The notes under the pieces: generated by a model | The model's database searches: none | What the model was told of the DNA's origin: nothing | Seen by the model: only the letters and a program-made list of their open reading frames with translations | Position numbers and translations under genes: made by a program | Assembly (NCBI GenBank): GCA_002438805.1 | Contig: DJQV01000018.1 | Coordinates: 62,001-126,000 of the forward strand | Reading direction: 5' to 3' | Origin: Bacteroidales bacterium UBA6377 | GTDB taxonomy: Bacteria; Bacteroidota; Bacteroidia; Bacteroidales; UBA932 | DNA length: 64,000 nt | In this document: piece by piece, positions 47,549-55,965 of the stretch | How the letters are laid out: each line of letters opens with the position of its first letter | Numbering within the stretch: position 1 is the stretch's first letter

Positions 47549-48304
47549 GTGAAAGGGAGACTTTACATAGTGCCGACTCCGGTGGGCAATCTGGAAGACA
47601 TGACTTTCAGGGCCATACGAGTGCTTAAAGAGGCGGACTTGATTCTGGCGGAGGACACCCGCACAAGTTCCGTACTTCTCTCTCATTACGATATCCGCGG
47701 AAGGCTTCTCTCCCATCACAAGTTCAACGAGCACCAGACTTCCGGCATGATCCGGGACAGGATACTGGCCGGGGAAAACGTTGCCCTGATAAGCGATGCC
47801 GGCACCCCCGGCATATCTGATCCGGGATTCCTGCTGTCGCGCAGCTGTGCGGAGGAAGGCATAGAAGTCATCACCCTTCCAGGGGCCACAGCCTGCATAC
47901 CGGCCCTTGTATCGTCCGGACTCCCCTGCGACCGCTTCTGCTTCGAAGGCTTCCTTCCACAGAAAAAAGGCCGGCGCACAAGACTTGACAACCTCAAAAA
48001 CGAAACGAGAACTATGATATTCTACGAATCACCAAGACGCCTGCCAAGGACTCTTGAAGAGTTTGCACAGGTTTTCGGAGACGGGCGCGGATGCTGCGTC
48101 TCCCGTGAAATTTCAAAGCTGCACGAAGAGCACGTCAGAGGCAGTCTCGAAGAAGTGGCGGAGCATTTCCGCAGAGAAGAGCCGAAAGGCGAGATAGTGA
48201 TATGCGTGGCAGGCCTTCCGCAGGAAGAGCATCGCGAACACCGCAACAAATACAGGACAGAGGAGAACGGGTATGGAGAAGAAGAGTCCGGACAAGAAGA
48301 CTAG
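47549..48304 (+). CDS. rsmI: 16S rRNA C1402 2'-O-ribose methyltransferase RsmI
   Basis: 251 residues from GTG 47549, giving L-Y-I-V-P-T-P-V-G-N-L-E-D-M-T at the usual distance from the N-terminus. Other motifs are A-E-D-T-R-T-S, I-S-D-A-G-T-P-G-I-S-D-P-G and G-E-I-V-I-C-V-A-G. It methylates C1402 in the decoding centre. There is no ATG near this N-terminus, so GTG, or an ATT at 47540, must serve. The C-terminal tail is charged and overlaps the next gene by 32 nt. Confidence 0.92.
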   Translation: MKGRLYIVPTPVGNLEDMTFRAIRVLKEADLILAEDTRTSSVLLSHYDIRGRLLSHHKFNEHQTSGMIRDRILAGENVALISDAGTPGISDPGFLLSRSCAEEGIEVITLPGATACIPALVSSGLPCDRFCFEGFLPQKKGRRTRLDNLKNETRTMIFYESPRRLPRTLEEFAQVFGDGRGCCVSREISKLHEEHVRGSLEEVAEHFRREEPKGEIVICVAGLPQEEHREHRNKYRTEENGYGEEESGQED

Positions 48305-49214
48305 CGGAGCGACCTTCAAAATAGGAGCCATCGCCCTTACATTCCTTATAATCGGATATCAGACGGCAGTATTCATCCACAGGACGGCCATCCTTCGGAT
48401 AGAGTCGTTACGAGACCGCCCGGACACGGTTTACATAACCGCAGCACCGCCAGCTCAGGCCCTCTCACCTGGAAGCGGCTCATCTGATGTCACCTCCTCA
48501 AGCCCAGCCACGTCAGAACATGCCGCCGGCAGACGGGGAGCAAGCGCCGACACCTCACGCCATCCGGCGGAGCACAGCCCGGTGGTCAACAGGATCAGAA
48601 GGCAGGGCCGGAAAACGGAGAACTTCAGGTTCAACCCCAACTCCGCCACTGTCGATGATCTGATGAGACTGGGATTCAGCGAGAAGCAGGCTGCGGCCAT
48701 AGACAACTACCGCAAAAAGGGCGGCAGGTTCAGGCGGAAGGAGGACTTCGCGAAGTCTTTCGTCGTCTCCGACGAGGTCTACCGCCGGCTCGAAAGTTAC
48801 ATCGACATCCCCCTCACCGACATAAACCTGGCCGACTCCGCCGCCTTTGACGCCCTCCCCGGGATCGGGCCGTATTTTGCGGCCAAGATGGTGGAGCAGC
48901 GCCGGAGGCTCTGCGGCTATTCACGCCCGGAGCAGCTGCTGGACATCTACAATTTCGGCGAAGAAAGATTCGACAGGCTCAAAGACCTCATCTGCTGCTC
49001 TCCACCGCGTCCATATCCTTTATGGGCACTGCCGGCGGACAGTCTAAGTCTCCATCCTTATATCGGCGGCTTGGCAGAAGCCCGCGGAATAGTCCGCTTC
49101 AGGGATCACAGCCCCAAGGACAGCCTCAGCGTGGAAGCCCTTGGCCGTGCCGGGGTGCTCTCGCCGGAGCAGACAGCCAAGCTGGCCCTCTGCCGGATTG
49201 CAGAGGCGGAGTAA
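48273..49214 (+). CDS. Membrane-anchored helix-hairpin-helix protein (ComEA-like)
   Basis: 313 residues. One N-terminal membrane helix (about 15-33) precedes a Ser/Ala/Pro-rich linker to about 110. Tandem HhH units follow, e.g. L-M-R-L-G-F-S-E-K-Q-A-A-A-I and F-D-A-L-P-G-I-G-P-Y-F-A-A-K-M. The fold binds DNA non-specifically; ComEA homologues take up DNA in competent bacteria, but this architecture is widespread in Bacteroidetes and its role is not known. It starts inside rsmI. Confidence 0.8.
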   Translation: MEKKSPDKKTSGATFKIGAIALTFLIIGYQTAVFIHRTAILRIESLRDRPDTVYITAAPPAQALSPGSGSSDVTSSSPATSEHAAGRRGASADTSRHPAEHSPVVNRIRRQGRKTENFRFNPNSATVDDLMRLGFSEKQAAAIDNYRKKGGRFRRKEDFAKSFVVSDEVYRRLESYIDIPLTDINLADSAAFDALPGIGPYFAAKMVEQRRRLCGYSRPEQLLDIYNFGEERFDRLKDLICCSPPRPYPLWALPADSLSLHPYIGGLAEARGIVRFRDHSPKDSLSVEALGRAGVLSPEQTAKLALCRIAEAE

Positions 49215-49219
49215 ATGTT

Positions 49220-49227
49220 TATTTTTG
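49220..49227 (+). promoter_or_regulatory. -7 element of the xerD-like gene
   Basis: TATTTTTG, a TAnnTTTG match, ends 4 nt before the GTG start at 49232. This implies a leaderless transcript. Confidence 0.5.
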
Positions 49228-49231
49228 CATT

Positions 49232-50113
49232 GTGGACAAGAACACGGAAACGATACTCAAGGACTACCGCTACTACCTGAATGTAGAAAGGGGAATGTCC
49301 CCCAACACCGTCAGCGCCTACTGCCGGGACGTGGCCTCGTATCTGGAAGAAAGCGGGGAGAAGCCGGAAAAAGCCGGCAAGGAAGCCATGGAGAAATACC
49401 TCGCCTCCCGGAGCGGCGCACTCTCCGCCCGCTCCCAGGCCAGGCTCATGAGCGCCCTGCGTTCATTCTTCGACTGGATGATACTTGAGGGTGACAGAAA
49501 GGACAACCCCTGCGACGGCATAGACTCCCCGAAAATCGGACGCCACCTGCCTGACGTGCTGTCCGTAGACGAAATCGATGCCATAATGAAATCAGTGGAT
49601 CTCTCCAAGCCGGGGGGATTGCGCGACAGGGCCATACTGGAAATCCTCTACGGATGCGGGCTGCGCGTCTCCGAGGCCTGTTCTCTACGGATTTCTGACG
49701 TGTTTCCCGATGAAGGATTCGTAAGGGTGATCGGAAAGGGCGACAAGCAAAGGCTTGTACCCATGGGCGAAATGGCCAAAGACGCGTTCACCGGCTATCT
49801 GTCAGTCAGGCCTATGGCTTCCACAAAGAAAGATGGGGACATCGTCTTCCTCAACCGCTCCGGAGCCAGGATGAGCCGCATCTCAGTATTCAACATGGTC
49901 AGGAAGCAGGCCCTGCTGGCCGGGATCACCAAAACCATCTCCCCACACACGTTCCGGCACTCATTCGCCACACACCTGGTCGAAAACGGCGCCGACCTCA
50001 GGGTGGTCCAGGAGATGCTCGGGCACGAATCAATCCTCACCACGGAGATCTACACCCACATCGACTCCAAAACCTGGCAGGCCGCCGTCCTGAAACACCA
50101 CCCGAGGAAATAA
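49232..50113 (+). CDS. xerD: Tyrosine recombinase XerD-type
   Basis: 293 residues from GTG 49232. A SAM-like N-terminal core-binding domain is followed by the catalytic domain with Arg in Y-G-C-G-L-R-V-S-E, Lys in V-I-G-K-G-D-K, H-T-F-R-H, H in L-G-H-E-S and nucleophile Tyr in E-I-Y-T-H. Size and motifs suit the housekeeping XerC/XerD group that resolves chromosome dimers at dif, not an integrase of a mobile element. No att repeats were seen. Confidence 0.9.
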   Translation: MDKNTETILKDYRYYLNVERGMSPNTVSAYCRDVASYLEESGEKPEKAGKEAMEKYLASRSGALSARSQARLMSALRSFFDWMILEGDRKDNPCDGIDSPKIGRHLPDVLSVDEIDAIMKSVDLSKPGGLRDRAILEILYGCGLRVSEACSLRISDVFPDEGFVRVIGKGDKQRLVPMGEMAKDAFTGYLSVRPMASTKKDGDIVFLNRSGARMSRISVFNMVRKQALLAGITKTISPHTFRHSFATHLVENGADLRVVQEMLGHESILTTEIYTHIDSKTWQAAVLKHHPRK

Positions 50114-50118
50114 TTGAT

Positions 50119-50126
50119 TAACTTTG
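50119..50126 (+). promoter_or_regulatory. -7 element of the clostripain gene
   Basis: TAACTTTG ends 5 nt before the ATG at 50132, just after the xerD stop; predicted leaderless transcript. Confidence 0.5.
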
Positions 50127-50131
50127 CCGGG

Positions 50132-51376
50132 ATGAGAAGAACAGGATTCATAAAAATCATGTCTGCGGCCCTGGCCGCCCTGAGCATGCTCGCATGCGAA
50201 AGGCAAGACCCGGACGGCATGAGAGAGTACAGTAAAGTGGTGATATACCTTGGCCTTGGCTACAACAACCTCAGCTCCAGCCTGCGCGGCAACCTTGAGC
50301 AGCTCAGCGAGGGCAACCTCCCCTACAGCAGCTCCGACAAGGCGATAGTCGCATTCTGCCACAACACTGCACCGGGTGGAGGCTACACCACTGCCAGCCC
50401 GCCGGTGCTTCTGCAGTTCTGCAACCGCGACGGCCAGAATGTCATCGACACGCTGAAAACATACCCTTCAGACATGAAAAGCGCCAGCGCGGAATCTATC
50501 ACCGAGGTCCTTTTCGACATCAGGGAACTCTTCCCCTCGCAAAGCTACGGAATGATTTTCTCCTCACACTCCACCGGCTGGACTCCCTGCGGATACCAAG
50601 CCACAGAAGAAGGAGCATCCATCATGAGCACAGCAACGGATGCCCGCCAAGAAGACTTCCCGCTCACAAAGTCCCTTGGAAGCCAGTTTCTCGGAAGCTC
50701 CCGCAACAATCTGGAGATCGATCTTCCGGACTTCGCATCCGCGATCCCGATGAAACTGGACTACATCATATTCGACTCCTGCCTGATGGGAGGGGTCGAA
50801 GTGGCATGGGCACTTAAGGACGTGTGCGACAAGATCGTGTTCTCCCCCACCGAAATCCTCGCGGACGGATTCGTGTACAAGCCTCTTTCCTGGCACCTGC
50901 TTGCAGGGCGCAAGCCGGACCTCAAGTCAGTATGCGAAGATTACTTCGAGTACTACAACTCCCAGAGCGGTTCCTACCGCTCTGCAACCATAACCCTGCT
51001 GGACTGCAGCGGGCTGGAAAGGCTGGCCGGGGTCTATTCGGAAATAATCGCCTTCCACCGTGAAGAGTTCGACAATCTGGACAGGAGCAAGGTACAGCCC
51101 TATTTCTACAGCGCTGGAAGCGGCACGAAGGACTGGTTCTACGACATACGCGATGCGGCCTTGCAGGCCGGAGCCTTCAGCGGCGAACTCGCAAGCCTTG
51201 ACGGGGCTCTCGCAGACTGCATAGAATACCACGCCGAGACAGAGTCCTTCTTCAAGACTCCGCTGGAGAGGTGCTGCGGACTCAGCATGTTCCTGCCATC
51301 GACCTCAAGACCAAAGCTGACGGCCGCCTACAAATCCACAGGCTGGAACAGGGCCGTGGGGCTGGTAAGAGAATAA
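50132..51376 (+). CDS. Clostripain-family (C11) cysteine peptidase, lipoprotein
   Basis: 414 residues. Lipoprotein signal with lipobox L-A-C-E. The caspase-like fold shows the His/Cys dyad: His146 in S-S-H-S-T-G-W and Cys217 in D-S-C-L-M-G. C11 enzymes cleave after basic residues and usually self-activate. This one should act at the periplasmic or outer face of the envelope. The start at 50114 would put the -7 box inside the coding region and was rejected. Substrate unknown. Confidence 0.85.
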   Translation: MRRTGFIKIMSAALAALSMLACERQDPDGMREYSKVVIYLGLGYNNLSSSLRGNLEQLSEGNLPYSSSDKAIVAFCHNTAPGGGYTTASPPVLLQFCNRDGQNVIDTLKTYPSDMKSASAESITEVLFDIRELFPSQSYGMIFSSHSTGWTPCGYQATEEGASIMSTATDARQEDFPLTKSLGSQFLGSSRNNLEIDLPDFASAIPMKLDYIIFDSCLMGGVEVAWALKDVCDKIVFSPTEILADGFVYKPLSWHLLAGRKPDLKSVCEDYFEYYNSQSGSYRSATITLLDCSGLERLAGVYSEIIAFHREEFDNLDRSKVQPYFYSAGSGTKDWFYDIRDAALQAGAFSGELASLDGALADCIEYHAETESFFKTPLERCCGLSMFLPSTSRPKLTAAYKSTGWNRAVGLVRE

Positions 51377-51377
51377 A

Positions 51378-51466
51378 TTTGTGCAAGACCCCTATTTTCA
51401 CTATCTTTGCGCGCATTTTAAAACCGCGCTGCGGTTTTGGTGCAATGGGATCTGAGAGATCAGATT
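51378..51466 (+). promoter_or_regulatory. rplY promoter and structured leader
   Basis: TTTG (51378-51381), 20-nt gap, TATCTTTG (51402-51409) is a complete promoter. The leader of about 80 nt folds two hairpins: AAAACCGC/GCGGTTTT (51420-51438) and ATCTGA/TCAGAT with a GAGA loop (51450-51465). It may be an autoregulatory L25 site, or the first hairpin may attenuate transcription. Confidence 0.5.
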
Positions 51467-51494
51467 GAGTAACACATTTTTAACAGTCAAAGAA

Positions 51495-52064
51495 ATGCAG
51501 CATTTCGAACTTAAAGGCCAGGTCCGCAAGGCGGACGGAAAGGCCGCACTGAAGGCTCTCCGCAAGCAGGGCCTCGTACCATGCAACCTCTACGGCTGCG
51601 GCATGGAGAATGTACTTTTCACCGTCAACGCCAAAGAGCTCAGCGCCCTGACCAACACCCCGGCGTCATACATCGTTGACCTCACTCTCGACAACGGCAC
51701 GAAGCAGACCGCTGTCCTCCACGAGCTCCAGTGGCATCCTGTCAGCGACGAGTGCCTCCACGTGGACTTCCTCGCAGTAAACGAGACCAAGCCTATTTGC
51801 ATCAACGTCCCTATCGAGATCACCGGACACGCCATCGGTGTTCAGCAGGGCGGCAAGTTCTTCCAGCCGGTTCGCGAACTGCGCGTCAGCGCCCTCATGG
51901 CCAACCTTCCTGACAAGGTGAGCGTGGACATCTCCGGCCTCGGACTTGACAAGAAGCTCCGCGCAAGCGACATCAGCCTCAAGGACGCCACCATCGTCAC
52001 CGACAAGGACACCATCATCTGCGGCGTCAAGGCCACCCGCAACTCAGCTGCGGCAGCAGCCTAA
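51495..52064 (+). CDS. rplY: Ribosomal protein bL25, Ctc form
   Basis: 189 residues. The N-terminal 5S-rRNA-binding domain (L-K-G-Q-V-R-K-A-D-G-K and L-R-K-Q-G-L-V-P-C-N-L-Y-G) is followed by the TL5/Ctc C-terminal beta domain. It binds 5S rRNA in the large subunit. ATG 51495 is the only start that gives the conserved N-terminus; an upstream TTG at 51465 was rejected. pth follows after 12 nt. Confidence 0.95.
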   Translation: MQHFELKGQVRKADGKAALKALRKQGLVPCNLYGCGMENVLFTVNAKELSALTNTPASYIVDLTLDNGTKQTAVLHELQWHPVSDECLHVDFLAVNETKPICINVPIEITGHAIGVQQGGKFFQPVRELRVSALMANLPDKVSVDISGLGLDKKLRASDISLKDATIVTDKDTIICGVKATRNSAAAAA

Positions 52065-52076
52065 AACTGATATATC

Positions 52077-52688
52077 GTGTCCGAGAAGACTTATCTGATA
52101 GCAGGTCTTGGCAACATAGGAGCCGAATACTCTTCGACGCGACACAATATAGGATTCATGACATTGGATGCCTGGGCTCAGGCATCCGATGTCGTTTTTT
52201 CTACCGAACGCTACGGAGATATCGCCACCGTCAAAGACAAGGGGCGGGAGTTTGTGCTCCTCAAGCCATCTACCTATATGAACCTCAGCGGCAACGCCGT
52301 CCGCTATTGGCAGACCCGTCTGGACATCCCCATAGACCATATCATGGTCATCTGCGACGACCTCAACCTCCCGTTCGGGACCGTGAGAATGCGCAAATCC
52401 GGGAGCGACGGCGGGCACAACGGCCTCAAGAACATCCAGGAACTTCTCTGCACAAAGGATTTCGCCCGTACAAGAATAGGAGTCGGGCATGAATTCGTCC
52501 AGGGAGGTCAGGTGGATTTCGTGCTTGGAAAGTTCAGCCCCGAGCAGATGGAGCAGCTTCCCGAGATTGAAAAAAAAGTGATCGAGGGGGCACGCACCTG
52601 GGCACTTGCAGGTGTCGAGAGGGCCATGACGTCCCTCAACAGCTGGAAATTCGGGCAAAAAGAGGCTCAAACAGCAGAAAAGAACTAA
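52077..52688 (+). CDS. pth: Peptidyl-tRNA hydrolase
   Basis: 203 residues from a GTG start. G-L-G-N-I-G-A-E-Y and catalytic His in T-R-H-N-I-G-F, then K-P-S-T-Y-M-N-L-S-G, D-D-L-N-L-P-F-G and G-S-D-G-G-H-N-G-L-K. It recycles peptidyl-tRNA dropped by ribosomes. Grouped with rplY, a common bacterial pair. Confidence 0.95.
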   Translation: MSEKTYLIAGLGNIGAEYSSTRHNIGFMTLDAWAQASDVVFSTERYGDIATVKDKGREFVLLKPSTYMNLSGNAVRYWQTRLDIPIDHIMVICDDLNLPFGTVRMRKSGSDGGHNGLKNIQELLCTKDFARTRIGVGHEFVQGGQVDFVLGKFSPEQMEQLPEIEKKVIEGARTWALAGVERAMTSLNSWKFGQKEAQTAEKN

Positions 52689-52785
52689 ATATGCACCCTG
52701 AAGTTTAGGTTTTAAAAAAATCTTTTCATATATTGCAAACCGTTGCGGCAATGAATATTACCAACATTCTAAAATATAATTAAAG

Positions 52786-52962
52786 ATGGAAACACTCGTC
52801 AACAAAATCAAAGAGAACATCGAACTCTTTGTGACCAACGCAGAGGCACAGGTCGCCAAAGGCAACAAGGCAGCGGGAGCACGCGCACGCAAGGCTGCCC
52901 TTGATCTGATGAAGGATCTCAAGGAGTTCCGCAAAGTTTCAGTTGCAGAGACAAAGAAATAA
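52786..52962 (+). CDS. Histone H1-like DNA-binding protein (Hc1 family)
   Basis: 58 residues, M-E-T-L-V-N-K-I-K-E to V-A-E-T-K-K. It is Lys/Ala-rich and helical, with the family core K-G-N-K-A-A-G-A-R-A-R-K-A and L-K-E-F-R-K-V-S. Bacteroidetes carry such very short H1-like proteins, which condense DNA. It lies in the gap after pth and has its own AT-rich upstream region; the transcript probably ends at the hairpin at 53037. The gene is flanked by copies of a 12-nt motif (52703-52714 and 53015-53026). Confidence 0.88.
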   Translation: METLVNKIKENIELFVTNAEAQVAKGNKAAGARARKAALDLMKDLKEFRKVSVAETKK

Positions 52963-53036
52963 TTTTTTTCGTCGCAATGCAACGTCGGCTGAACCGCCTG
53001 CATCTATGCTACAGGTTTAGGTTTTAGTACACGTTT

Positions 53037-53078
53037 AAGGGTCGGGAGCCGTGAGGGTGACCGGCCCTTTGCTTTTTT
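53037..53078 (+). terminator. Terminator after the Hc1-like gene
   Basis: Arms AAGGGTCGG (53037-53045) and CCGGCCCTT (53061-53069) pair with one G-U, followed by TGC and six Ts. It is 75 nt past the Hc1 stop, leaving an unexplained 3' region that contains GTTTAGGTTTTA. Confidence 0.75.
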
Positions 53079-53119
53079 CGTAAATTCTCACTATATATGC
53101 ACGCTGAAACCTTTACCGG

Positions 53120-54772
53120 ATGAATTTCTGCGCTGCAATCCTCCTTGCCGTCTTCAGGATGGTGGTGATTCCTGTCCAGTTCGAGGACAGGGAATTCGTG
53201 TGCACAGCCGGACAGCTCAAAGAAACAGTGCGGCAGGCGGAGACTTATTTCAACACCCAGCCCGGTATGGATACCGGATACAGCTTCGACCTCGCGCCCA
53301 TTGTCACCCTCCCCAAGAAGGTCTCCTACTACGGGGCCAACTATTCCGACCGCAAGGATGTACTTCTGCATGAAGCCGTAAGGTATGCTTGTACCGGAAG
53401 CAGTCTGGATTTCTCCGCCTACGACAACGACCAGGACGGCACCGTGGACAACGTATTCATCATCACAGCAGGGCTCAGTGAGGCTGACGGGGCCGGGGAA
53501 GATTGGATCTGGCCTCAATACGGCAGGCTCAAAGACCACGGGGGCGTCCTCGATGCCAAAGGCAAGAAAATCGACAGCTTCTGCGTCTGCACCGAACTGG
53601 CGTCCGGCCAGGACATCTCCCCGAGACCGGCCGGAATCGGCATCTTCTGCCACGAGTTCTGCCACTATCTGGGGCTTACCGACCTGTATGACACCGATGG
53701 AGAGGGCAGCGGCGGCACTGCGGAAGGACTCTGGAGCACAGGCATCATGGACAACGGCTGCAAGGGCGATGAGGTGCCCGGTTTCTGTGCAGTGGACCTT
53801 GAGATTCTCGGAACAGGAAAAAGCATGCCCCTCACCAAAGGAAGCCACACGTTGCAGCCGCTGAGCCGCTCGGGAAAATATTTCAAGGCGGAGGGGGACG
53901 ATCCTGATGAATTTTTCCTCTTAGAATGCAAGGAAGGCCTGGGGCTGGCGATATACCATGTGGACAAGTCCGGCAAAGACGCGGGATGGTCTGACTATTA
54001 CAAAAAGGCGTTGACAGCCGCAGAACGCTGGGAACTCTCCCAGGTCAACTGCCGTCCCGACAGACAATGCGCACAGCTGCTGGCGGCGGCCCCTGGGAAC
54101 GGAGGCCTGTTTTTCCCTCATGGGAAGCAGGACAGTTTCAGTTCGGACACAGACCCGGCATTCAGGTTCGGGGACGGCAGCACATCTGCCCTCGCACTCA
54201 CAGGGATAAGGGTCAACACGGACGGCAGCGTCTCGTTTGATGTCAAGGAACCCATAGAGCTCAACAGCTGCTCCATCTTTCAGGATGCCGCAATAATCAG
54301 GTGGACCGCAGATGCTTCCATAGCAGACATAGCGGGCTACGGGCTGGAATGGACCAGCCAGTCAGGAAATTCCAGCACCACCGCACCATCAGATGCCCTC
54401 AGCTGCACAATTGAAGGACTCTCGCCGCAGACAGAGTACAAGTTTACATTGAGAGTGAACTACAGCGGTGGCGGCTCGGCCTCAGTAAGTTCATCCTTCG
54501 TCACGAAAGTCTACCGCAACGACAGCCATCCGTACATCTACCTCAAAGGCAGCGACCGTAAGGCTGACGGGCGCTTCGAGAAAGGGGCCAGGATACCGTT
54601 GAGGGTTTTCAACGCCCCGGCCGCATCAGATGTAAAGTGGTATTTCAACGGCCGCAGAATCACAGCCGGAGCCGACGGCTACTATACCATCTCGGAAGAA
54701 GGCCGGCTCAAGGCCGAGGTACAGTGTGAAGACGGCAGCACAGAAATTCTCATAAAGGACATAAGGTTATGA
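53120..54772 (+). CDS. M6-like metalloprotease with fibronectin III domain
   Basis: 550 residues. Zinc motif H178-E-F-C-H182-Y-L-G-L-T-D, the extended HExxHxxGxxD of the M6/immune-inhibitor-A clan, followed by a W-S-T-G-I-M-D Met-turn region. A fibronectin III domain lies at about 375-460 and an Ig-like end at about 470-550 (V-K-W-Y-F-N-G). The N-terminus is unusual: the catalytic domain (V-V-I-P-V-Q-F) starts at about residue 15 behind a short hydrophobic run without basic residues, so the usual signal and propeptide seem missing. The following lipoprotein gene overlaps by ATGA. Confidence 0.82.
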   Translation: MNFCAAILLAVFRMVVIPVQFEDREFVCTAGQLKETVRQAETYFNTQPGMDTGYSFDLAPIVTLPKKVSYYGANYSDRKDVLLHEAVRYACTGSSLDFSAYDNDQDGTVDNVFIITAGLSEADGAGEDWIWPQYGRLKDHGGVLDAKGKKIDSFCVCTELASGQDISPRPAGIGIFCHEFCHYLGLTDLYDTDGEGSGGTAEGLWSTGIMDNGCKGDEVPGFCAVDLEILGTGKSMPLTKGSHTLQPLSRSGKYFKAEGDDPDEFFLLECKEGLGLAIYHVDKSGKDAGWSDYYKKALTAAERWELSQVNCRPDRQCAQLLAAAPGNGGLFFPHGKQDSFSSDTDPAFRFGDGSTSALALTGIRVNTDGSVSFDVKEPIELNSCSIFQDAAIIRWTADASIADIAGYGLEWTSQSGNSSTTAPSDALSCTIEGLSPQTEYKFTLRVNYSGGGSASVSSSFVTKVYRNDSHPYIYLKGSDRKADGRFEKGARIPLRVFNAPAASDVKWYFNGRRITAGADGYYTISEEGRLKAEVQCEDGSTEILIKDIRL

Positions 54773-55185
54773 AAAGGGCCCGGGCATATTCAGCCGCCAT
54801 CATGGCAGCACTGCTGCTGACGCTGCACTGCTGCACGCCGGAGAAGTATATGCGGGCATTCTCCCAGACGGAGGAGCTGCTTATACAGGTGGGTCGCGAC
54901 ATCCCGTTCCGCTACGATCCGCTCACCTGCCAGATGTCATACAACAGGGACAACAGGGAGTTCCGGGCATTCACAGACAACATGTCCGACTTCTATATAG
55001 TCAAGATGGAATCCATCCCTTCATACGAAGGGGAGACGCTCAAGGCGGACCTCGTATGGACCACCGAAACGGACATCCTGACAAGAAAAAATCTCACCCT
55101 CGAAGTCATCAGGACCGAGGGTGAGAGATTCTGGCTGTGGAGTGACTCAGGCCGCATAGGCGTGAGCATCTCCGTCTTAGAATGA
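54769..55185 (+). CDS. Hypothetical lipoprotein paired with the M6 protease
   Basis: 138 residues. A basic start, hydrophobic core and L-H-C-C lipobox (Cys 21 or 22) predict a lipoprotein. The rest is beta-rich with no motif I recognise. Translation is probably coupled to the M6 gene (ATGA). It might be an inhibitor, a chaperone or part of the protease assembly; this is inference from position only. Its stop overlaps the tpiA stop by 9 nt. Confidence 0.7.
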   Translation: MKRARAYSAAIMAALLLTLHCCTPEKYMRAFSQTEELLIQVGRDIPFRYDPLTCQMSYNRDNREFRAFTDNMSDFYIVKMESIPSYEGETLKADLVWTTETDILTRKNLTLEVIRTEGERFWLWSDSGRIGVSISVLE

Positions 55186-55932
55186 CAGGGCTATCTGGAT
55201 GAAGTCGTCAGCCTTGAGGGCTGCACCGCCGATAAGGCCGCCGTCAATATCCTTCTGGGCGAAAAGTTCCTTGGCATTTGAAGGCTTGCATGAGCCGCCA
55301 TAGAGAATGGTGGTGTCCTCGGCCACGGTCTCGCCGAACTTCTCGGCAAGCACCTTGCGGATGTGGGCATGGATCTCCTCGGCCTGCTCTGCAGTAGCGG
55401 TCTTGCCTGTACCGATGGCCCATACGGGCTCGTATGCCACGATGACCTTCTTCATGTCCTCGGCGGTGAAATTATAAAGGACATTCTTTATCTGGGCGGA
55501 GCATACATCGAAGTGCTTGCCGGCCTCCCTCTCCTCGAGGTTCTCACCTACACAGAGGATGACACCGAGCCCGGCCTCAAGAGCAAGTTTCACTTTCACC
55601 ACAAGCTTCTCGTCAGTCTCCCCGTAATACTGGCGGCGCTCCGAGTGACCGAGAATCGTCCACTGGCAGCCTACGGCCTTGACCATATCGGCAGACACCT
55701 CTCCGGTATATGCACCCTTGACATGGTCAGCGCAGTTCTGGGCGGAAAGCTCCACGCGTGAACCGGCGAGGGCCTTGCCCACAGCACAGAGGTGAGTAAA
55801 AGGAGGAGCGACGATAAGTCCCACATTCTCAGGCACGGCGGCTGACTTCTCAGCCACAGCCTTTGCGAGTTCAACTCCTTCAGGCTTGATGGTGTTCATC
55901 TTCCAGTTGCCTGCTACAATCTTCTTTCTCAT
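55177..55932 (-). CDS. tpiA: Triosephosphate isomerase
   Basis: 251 residues; N-W-K-M-N at the start, His in I-L-G-H-S-E-R-R, catalytic Glu in A-Y-E-P-V-W-A-I-G-T-G-K and the G-G-S phosphate loop near the end. A glycolytic enzyme in the cytosol. It follows glmS by 33 nt on the same strand. Confidence 0.97.
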   Translation of the reverse strand: MRKKIVAGNWKMNTIKPEGVELAKAVAEKSAAVPENVGLIVAPPFTHLCAVGKALAGSRVELSAQNCADHVKGAYTGEVSADMVKAVGCQWTILGHSERRQYYGETDEKLVVKVKLALEAGLGVILCVGENLEEREAGKHFDVCSAQIKNVLYNFTAEDMKKVIVAYEPVWAIGTGKTATAEQAEEIHAHIRKVLAEKFGETVAEDTTILYGGSCKPSNAKELFAQKDIDGGLIGGAALKADDFIQIALSF

Positions 55933-55965
55933 AATGAATATAAGTATTAAACGAATTATGTCTAT

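Noticed and set aside
49232..50113. Integrase of a mobile element
   Set aside because: The protein is a XerC/D-type recombinase in a housekeeping context; no att repeats, cargo or composition shift was seen.
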